A DNA stretch of 64,000 nt, taken from NCBI RefSeq assembly GCF_019059575.1, contig NW_024881501.1:124001-188000 (forward strand). The letters run 5' to 3'. The stretch is from Amphibalanus amphitrite (lineage: Eukaryota; Arthropoda; Thecostraca; Balanomorpha; Balanidae). The notes under the pieces are model-generated. The model saw only the letters and a list, made by a program, of their open reading frames with translations, was not told where the DNA came from and did not search any database. A program made the position numbers and the translations under genes. Shown here one piece after another: positions 63,139 through 64,000 of the stretch; position 1 is the stretch's first letter; the number at the start of each line of letters is the position of its first letter.

Positions 63139-64000
63139 CCCTCGCACGACCAGGCCATTTCTCATAACACGAACGACCAGGGGGGGGTTGTTACGACCCC
63201 CCCCCCTGGCGTTTCGAAACGGAAGGTCGTAGAGCTTAGCGGAAAAAACCAACGGATTGCTCTCAACGAGATCTCGCGATTGGTGGTATATTTTTTGGTC
63301 CTAGGTCAACATTTGACCTACTTATGACCGGTCAAAGGTCAAATTTTCGGAAAAATAGACTTTTTTCAACTTTCCGCGGCGATTGCGGCAAAACGGTGGG
63401 AGATATCGACTTGACACCTTCACTATCGTGTTCCTTGATCAATTCTCTATCGTTTGGTATGTATTTCGTTTCCCTAGCTCTAAAAATGCCGCGTTGGGAG
63501 CGCCGAAAGTCGGCAAGGTCACAGTCGGCGGCAGAAATTCGAAAAATCAAAATTCAAATTTTTGAAATCTGATTGTATTTTTGGATTTGTGAGGTCCATT
63601 TGCTCCCTATAGAAGCTAATATTGCTGCATATTCCCATTGAGGTGACAAGAATTAGCAAAATAGTGGTTCGGGCGCTTTTCAAAAATAGTACCGGACGCT
63701 GTTCCTCTTGTGACGTCATAGCTCCGTGACCTGACCTGACCCGGTCAATTTTTCTTGCACGACACGATAGCCAATGCTTGCCCCAACATGCATGGGAAGT
63801 TTCATCATGATCCATCAAACAATGTGGGTATCACCGGCAGAAAACCTAGGGATTCGGCGCACACGTTTGGTAACTGTCGGCCGGAGGCTGTACCTCTTAT
63901 GACGTCATAACTCCGTGACCTGACATGACCCGATCAATTTTTTTTCGGCAAAAGATGCGCAAAGGTTGCCCCAGAGGGTATTGAAAATTTCAGCCCGCTA
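63139..64000 (+). mobile_element. TTAA-target element, 5' part, runs off the window
   Basis: TTAA (63135-63138) then CCCTCGCACGACCAGG, a 14-base spacer, ACGAACGACCAGG, G8, TTGTTACGA, C10: the full left-end layout of the family. AGGTCA/TGACCT words occur at about 63305-63345 and 63730-63745. The right end is beyond 64000. It is inserted in the gypsy-like ORF. Confidence 0.85.

Overview
The window is eukaryotic nuclear DNA, most likely from an arthropod and plausibly a crustacean. It has no operons or ribosome-binding sites, has GC-rich CpG-dense islands in AT-richer sequence, carries an interstitial (CCTAA)n tract (the arthropod telomere motif), and holds an insect/crustacean-style mix of Jockey/CR1-like, BEL/Pao and Ty3/gypsy retroelements, Tc1/mariner-like and hAT-like DNA transposons, TTAA-target elements and tRNA-derived SINEs. 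I cannot name the species. No complete host protein gene is visible; a few exon-like stretches with good splice donors (38487-38518, 51157-51187, about 61063-61274) are the only host-gene candidates.

Layout. 1-4770: the 3' end of one non-LTR element, then a 5'-truncated Jockey/CR1-type element (endonuclease plus reverse transcriptase) split by a 1.17-kb TTAA element. 4771-16400: CpG islands, microsatellites, a hAT-type element with a perfect 8-bp duplication (6283-7199), a 3.6-kb long-armed element full of short CCGAAATGTC-type repeats (9673-13292), a ~500-bp TTAA MITE and another repeat. 16428-19368: a 2.9-kb AT-rich hAT-like element with nested insertions. 19950-24022: two near-identical SINEs in opposite orientation around a TTAA element that carries a ~470-bp MITE. 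24909-29576: two pieces of a DD37E-type Tc1/mariner-like transposase flanking minisatellites and a 1.5-kb TA-flanked element. 30370-36288: a deep nest of at least five levels of transposons plus a 135-bp satellite. 36454-53008: further MITEs, satellites, exon-like islands and a fragment of non-LTR reverse transcriptase. 53009-61014: a young BEL/Pao LTR retrotransposon with nearly identical LTRs and a 5-bp target duplication. 61582-63134 (minus): the integrase half of a gypsy-like element cut by another TTAA element that runs off the window.

Most notable: (1) the BEL/Pao element carries, in the env position and behind a good 3' splice site, a 234-residue ORF with all SGNH/GDSL-hydrolase blocks; (2) transposon families with different target-site rules (TTAA and 8 bp) share a poly-G / short spacer / poly-C hairpin just inside their ends; (3) one TTAA family has a conserved duplicated motif at one end only and carries arrays of AGGTCA half-sites; (4) target-site duplications and empty sites inside the window let much of the order of insertion be read directly.
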